64,000 nucleotides of DNA from Pseudeuparius sepicola (lineage: Eukaryota > Arthropoda > Insecta > Coleoptera > Anthribidae). Both the position numbers and the translations under genes were made by a program. How positions within the stretch are numbered: the stretch's first letter is position 1; the number at the start of each line of letters is the position of its first letter. Positions 58,540 through 64,000 of the stretch are shown piece after piece. The stretch is taken from assembly GCA_963920635.1 (NCBI GenBank), contig OY987301.1, positions 23,788,501 through 23,852,500 on the forward strand. The letters are read 5' to 3'. A model generated the notes under the pieces. That model was not told the origin of the DNA. It searched no databases and was given only the letters and a program-made list of their open reading frames with translations.

Positions 58540-60589
58540 TATTTCCAATTATTGTACTGTTAGTTATCTTCTCAAGAGCTAACAGCTTGAAAACAGTTTT
58601 AATCCGTAAACCAAAATATATCTATATTAAAATGATATAGGTACTCTAATATATTTCACTATGGCAAAACATGATGTTATTCACCTATAATGAACTCTAT
58701 TCAAATATCTGGATAGTATTATTGCCTACATAGTTACATTGCCTATTTGGGACTTTGAGTTACATACACCGCAGATGCTAGATGTTCAATTTGCTTTAAA
58801 GCGGTTTAAGAACCATTAAATTTTTTGGATTATTTTAACATATTATAGGTTCCAGTTAGTTTACCTTTGTTATCAGAAATTCTTTAGCTTGTTTTTTTTT
58901 CAAATTTAGTCCGAATGCAGGGGTGTAGATATGGGGGCAGAAGAGGGCTCATTTTCGGGGAATACTTATATTATTACGATCAATTTTAGGGCAAATCTAA
59001 AGTTATCTTTTTGTGTTTAGCAGATTCAAATTTAAGGCAAAAAAAAACCAATTTATTTTCTCATTTTTGACTGAACGATAACTTGCAACTGGAGATTAGA
59101 ATGAAGATTTCTACAATTTTGAATGTAAGAATGGTTTACTAATCAGATTTATTTGTTACATCAGGGTGTAAGTAGTAGATAAGCAAAGAACATTGGAAAT
59201 AAGCTTACGAATTGAAAGAGTCTTGGTCTTGTGAATAGCAGGAATGTTATAAAAATAGAAACATCTGCTTATATAAGAAGGCTTTCAGGGCAAAATGTTA
59301 TTGATATTTATAATGCACAGAAATTCATGCAATGACACGCAATAGCAAAATATTGTTGGAATATTATCATTCACTATGTATGAATTAACGAGACAGTTTG
59401 AGAATTAATACTTTTATTCTATGAGAGCCTAATGAGACAGCGACATAATTTGCTCAACTGCTCAAATCGCTTTTAATGTTAGATAACAAATTTCCGTATA
59501 ACCTGCAATTTGCTGCCCCTTTATCTGAAGGATAAAACGAGAATAGATATAAGAGCAGTGTCACCATATTTAGACCGTTGGCGTGCATGAATTGCAAACA
59601 AATAAATAAATATGAATTCTTCTGTTCTGTTACTTTTAGCACAAATAATAAAATGTAATAGGCATTTTATATTTTTGGCTTTCTATTGGAAAATGCTCAT
59701 GTGACAAAACTATCCCAGGTGTTATGAAATCCTAGCCTTTATGCTTCATGGTTTTATTTGCTACGGTATAAAAGGATTTTAAAATGGTAGCATGTTTCTC
59801 GACTAAGTTTATCCGCAAAAGTGGGTAGGTATTCCGTAACAAGTTCAAACAATGTTATTTTTATACATTCGAAAGCTCTTGTAGAATGGTTTTGTTGTTC
59901 TTTCTATCTATAAGATAACAATAGTAATATACTACAGCATTTTTATGTTGCATTAAATTATGCTTACGAGCTTATTAAATGCAATAAAACGCATAATTCA
60001 GAAGTGCTCTAACAGGTTCCAGAAAGAAAACTCTTAGCTTAATATTTAATATGGCATGGTTTTATTCTAGTGCAATAATTAAATAATTATTCTTCCACCC
60101 GCCGCATGCCAGTAGGACAATGTTATATTTGTGTTTCCTTTCAATCGTTTTAAAATATGATCAGAATCGATCGAAATAGAGTTATGGGAATTATTTTAGA
60201 GTTTAATTGGATGGTTGTTCCAAAATTATTTAGAATTTAATGTGTTAGTGTCTACCTCATTGACAAAATTAATTTTGTAATTGCATCACCGCATTTATTA
60301 CCTACTATGTTATTGATAAAGTTAAAAATTAGTTAACTGCATAATTCCAGTACTAGGGGAAATAACATTTTTGATTTAGATAGTTTAGGTCAAACGTTTT
60401 AAAAAACTGTTTCATATGCTTCGATTTAACTGTGTGCGAATGAGTGTAAACGTGCTGTTTTAACTCAAAAAAGTTTATAGTTGTGTATTAGAATAATAAC
60501 TATTTAGAACAATGGTACATTAAACATACGAGGCATAGGTATGTGAGAAAAACGGAATCAGCCCTTGCACCTAAAACCTAAAATATTTA
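58540..60589. other. No supported gene or element
   Basis: AT-rich sequence without a recognised protein, RNA or transposon end. Confidence 0.5.
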
Positions 60590-60591
60590 TA

Positions 60592-61306
60592 CAGGGTGAG
60601 TCACATCTAAAGTCAGAGCCGAAAACACAAGGTAGAACTCGCTAAAATAAGCACATATTCTTAATAAACATAAGCTCAAAAACGCTTGGTTCTCCATATA
60701 AAGCGTGTTAAATTTTTTCCAAAAATAACATATTTTTTTAATTTCTTTCGAGCCCATTTAGGAATTTCAACCAAATTTGGTACACATTATTCATTGGACG
60801 GTTGCCATTTTGTGCAATAATTTGACCCCGATCAGATGATCAGCGGCGTAGATACAAATAGTTATTGTAAATAATTGTATAAAAAAGTAGTACGGTCCTG
60901 TGCCAAAACAAAAAAAAACCTTTTTTGAATAGCCCATTCAATTTGGAACAAAAAGCGCCTCTTGGTATTTTTTTATTTCTGGTACAGTTTCTTCGTAATT
61001 TCGGATTTTTTAAACTAGTGCCAAGGTGGTTATGTTGGCATTTAAAATAAAATTATTGTATCTACGCCGCTGCTCATCTGAACAGGGCCAAATTATTGCA
61101 CAAAATGACAACCCATAATATGTATCAAATCGTGTTGGAATTCCTAAACAGGCTCGAAAGAAATTAAAAAAATATTTGGAAAAGTTTCAACACGCTGTAT
61201 ATGGAGAACCAACCGTTTTTGAGCTAATGTTTATTAAGCATATGTGCTTATTTTAGCGAACTCTACCTCGTGTTTTCGGCTCTGACTTTAGATGTGACTC
61301 ACCCTG
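60592..61306. mobile_element. Foldback with CAGGGTGAGTCACATC ends
   Basis: The ends CAGGGTGAGTCACATCTAA and its complement are flanked by TA (60590-60591 and 61307-61308). Arms of about 250-270 bp run through GTTTTCGGCTCTGAC, TTAATAAACAT, GGTTCTCCATAT, TTAATTTCTTTCGAGCC and ATCAGATGATCAGCGGCG. The loop, about 60860-61050, has no recognisable protein. Confidence 0.9.
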
Positions 61307-61867
61307 TATACCTCACTCGTTTTGAAAGTTACGATAGTAGTTATTTCAACATGTCAATATTGGCCGCTTTACGTTTTTTGCATGGCAAATATAATTTGCA
61401 GCTAATTTTAACATTGCTTGTAGAAGGCATTGTGCTCTTCTGCTTTGGTAAGTCGAGGCAAATTTTTTGACATGAAAACTTACTTTCTATACGTTTTTCT
61501 TATTAGTTACTCTTAAAAGTTAAACCTAATCATTTCATTCAAAGGTTGATTTGTACTTGGCCGCTTTGAATATTTTTGCTTTTTGCCAATATCTTGCGCA
61601 ATACCTCATAAACCAGTAGCATATTCGTTTGGATTTTTGACCTGTATTCATCTCTAGAGAGATTTAACATAACTAATGATCACCCTTTGGTTTTTTCCAT
61701 CAGTTGGACTTAAAAGTTTAATACAGTAAGTAACAGATTGTGGAGACACTCAACACCATCTGCTTGATTAGCCGGTTTAATCCTTACAAATAGGTATAAC
61801 AGATAATTTTTAGGGAACATAATATAGGTAATTTTTATAATTTTTCCTTTAATAAATAAGTACTATA

Positions 61868-63282
61868 CAGGGTGTCCGGAAATTACGTGCACAAAATTGG
61901 AAGGGTGGTAGTACTCGCGAAAATAATGGCACAAGTTCATATAACACTTTTCCGAAAACTCGATATTAACCGAGTTACATAACCTCAAAACTATTTTTTC
62001 AAAACAATATTTTGAGATAACTTTTCTCCTAGTGAATATATTTTTTTCAAAATTGGTACACTTATTACACATAATAGGGTGGACTATCGTGAGAAATTTC
62101 ATAATAATTGGTCGGCCATAAAGGCCGTAACACCATGTGCATGTGTACAAATTTTGCTAGAACTTTTTTATTTTCCAATTTTTTTTTAATTATTATAATT
62201 TATTATTATATATTCCGCTAGTCTCCGGTGGATGCTGCTGAACAGCCGAACGTCGGGGAAATGAGGAAATGCTTCGTGGTACATTCTTCGTGCTGCACGA
62301 GCATTGCCTTTTGCTACGCCATAATAATAATTCATGTCTCGTAATTCTGCGTTTGTATAGTTATCATCCATGCTAATAGTTCCTTTTAAATTCTATCAAT
62401 AAAATAATGCTTCTAATAACTTGACAGTTGTCAAACTGTGAATGCTGATTTGCTGCTCTTTTTTTGTTTCCAGAGGCGACTTGATTTTTATAAAAGTAGA
62501 GACTTTTACGCAAAAAAATTAATAATAATATTATCTAAAGGCAAAAGTCATCATCATTTTTATTAGGAAGACTCGAGTTGTGCTTAGAAATGGAAGGACA
62601 ACAGTTTGAAGGTTTGCTATAAATGATTTATTTTTATTATTAATTAATTGTTATTGTTGTTCTTATTTTTTTATTGTTCCTGACCAAATAAATAAATTAT
62701 TGTTAATTTTTTCCAGGTGTATTTTCCCCCCTTTAAATTATCACATACATTCTCAGGATGACCAATCAAGTCATAGTAAATCGCCAAAGATCGAAAATTC
62801 CAAGGCCAGCTTTGATCATGTGGGCGTTTATCGCGTATTTCTAGAAAACCTTATCCTTTTTAAATGCGATTTTCTTCGAAACGGTAAACTTTATCGAATT
62901 GAGACAAGAGTACCTTTTTGTAAGATTTTTTAACGCTCTTTAATAATAAATTATAATAATTAAAAAAAATTGGAAAATAAAAAAGTTCTAGCAAAATTTG
63001 TACACATGCACATGGTGTTACGGTTTTTATGGCCGACCAATTATTATGAAATTTCTCACGATAGTCCACCCTATTATGTGTAATAAGTGTACCAAATTTG
63101 AAAAAAATATATTCACTAGGAGAAAAGTTATCTCAAAATATTGTTTTGAAAAAATAGTTTTGAGGTTATGTTCGGTTAATATCGAGTTTTCGGAAAAGTG
63201 TTATATGAACTTGTAACACACTTGTGGCGAGTACTACCACCCCTCCAATTTTGTGCACGTAATTTCCACGTAAAACACCCTG
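61868..63282. mobile_element. Mariner/IS630-type element with transposase N-terminus only
   Basis: The left end CAGGGTGTCCGGAAATTACG is flanked by TA, and the right end CGTAAAACACCCTG is followed by TA. Arms of about 345 bp (to about 62215, and from about 62940) are nearly identical inverted copies, running through GTACTCGCGAAA, GATATTAACCGAGTT, TAATAGGGTGGACTATCG and GTAACACCATGTGCATGTG. The centre carries a minus-strand transposase start at 62186-62371 and about 570 bp of unassigned sequence. Confidence 0.9.
62186..62371 (-). pseudogene. DUF4817-like transposase, N-terminal fragment
   Basis: The 61-residue frame reads NAELRDMNYYYGVAKGNA, then RAARRMYHEAFPHFPDVRLF and SSIHRRLAEY, matching the DUF4817-type helix-turn-helix region (xYGxAxGNARxAxRxYxExFPxRxxPxxxxFxxIHxRLRE) of insect mariner/IS630-type transposases. 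The start at 62371 is the natural one because the motif begins a few residues in. After HRRLAEY the frame runs into the left arm (INYNN, then stop), so the catalytic domain was removed by a deletion that joined the N-terminus to the arm. A working parent would bind the terminal repeats with this domain. Confidence 0.85.
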
Positions 63283-63313
63283 TATATAACTATTAATTTT
63301 ACGGTAATATACG

Positions 63314-64000
63314 TGGCCCACCACGAACTGCATCGATCTATATATGGAAAACTAAAAGTAGGAAAATTCTGAAAATTTGGCACCTCACCAATGCCGATGG
63401 GAGCTGCTCAACTAAAATATTTTGGTGAATCTGACACTTCCGGTTATACCGGAAGTCGATATCAACTTTCTTATTTCAAATGGAACACCCTGTATATTAT
63501 TGCATTTTTGAATTCTAGGCATCATTTTGGAACAAAAACATGCAACATGTCCTATGTCTAAATCCAACCGTTTTTGAGATATTTGCATTTTTCCGAAAAA
63601 AATTACAGATGCAGACCTAGAATCAATTAGCAATTTATACGAGGAAACCGCGAAATTTCAAAACGAATTTTTGGCATCATATAACAGAAGGCCTGACCTA
63701 GTGATCTCTGCTGAGAAATAAATCCGTTCTTATACAGGGTGTTCACAAAATATGAATCAAAATTACATTCAAAATGTGCTTAAATCTCGAAATTTTCAAA
63801 TGGAAACCCCCATTTTTTTAATGCGATCTTATTCACACTAAAAATGATGACAACTTTGTGTAAGGTTTCCTATACCTAAATGCAGTAATTTTCCATTAAT
63901 TTACGAAAAACCCACTTTTCGTCCATAAAATGCGGGGTTTGCTTAACGCTTGGAAAATCATATTAGCCGTGGACGATGAAAAGACAATCGCGGCTGAGGA
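63314..64000. repeat. Right copy of composite inverted repeat
   Basis: Complement of 43-727. It probably continues beyond the window end, since the match is still good at 64000. It has the same internal ends, ACACCCTGTATA near 63486 and TATACAGGGTGTTC near 63733, and the same palindrome ACTTCCGGT ... ACCGGAAGT near 63437. Confidence 0.85.

Overview
The window looks like AT-rich, repeat-dense euchromatin from an insect. The reasons are: transposase fragments of the insect-type IS630/mariner kind (DUF4817-like helix-turn-helix N-terminus, C-terminus ending in a CxxxNGGxFE-like motif), many TA-flanked elements with CAGGGTG ends, a pogo/Tigger-type transposon whose transposase carries a C-terminal PHD-like zinc finger and phase-1 introns, a hAT element with an 8-bp target duplication, and tRNA-derived SINE-like units. 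There are no operons, ribosome binding sites or CRISPR arrays. I could not assign the insect order. I recognised no complete host gene; the window is best read as intergenic or intronic DNA.

Layout. 1-2.6 kb: left copy of a composite repeat (its inverted partner fills the last 0.7 kb), a 185-bp hairpin next to a (TA)n tract, and a 1.1-kb foldback. 4.3-5.5 kb: foldback copy A of a family whose copies B and C lie at 39.9-44.6 kb. 7.8-9.1 kb: hAT element with a nested smaller hAT-like MITE. 10.3-12.2 kb: a hairpin with arms of about 730 bp. 12.7-14.4 kb: three SINE-like units around a TA-type foldback. 14.4-27 kb: mostly unassigned AT-rich DNA with a CpG-rich patch, a small foldback and an insertion flanked by 16-bp repeats. 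27.1-28.9 kb: LTR-like fragments and a GC-rich patch. 32.1-32.7 kb: mariner-type element. 34.3 kb: GC-rich patch with paired CRE palindromes. 39.9-45.3 kb: nested cluster (copies B and C, the pogo element inside C, and another foldback). 46.8-48.8 kb: mariner-type element and a partial foldback. 49.5-49.8 kb, minus strand: a possible TATA box and first coding exon of a host gene. 50.6-51.3 kb: tandem units resembling a LINE 3' end. 54.3-55.6 kb: short ORF and a strong CpG island tied by a 31-bp inverted repeat. 56.6-64 kb: four more foldback/mariner derivatives and the right copy of the composite repeat.

How it fits together. Most recognisable elements are non-autonomous derivatives. The four mariner-type fragments keep different ends of one transposase (two keep the C-terminus, one the N-terminus, one a frameshifted N-terminus fused to the last residues), so each would need a source elsewhere in the genome. 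Copy A supplies an empty-site comparison that fixes the pogo insertion and its TA duplication. Coordinates of arms and ends were read by eye and may be off by a few bases; no alignment or database search was run.
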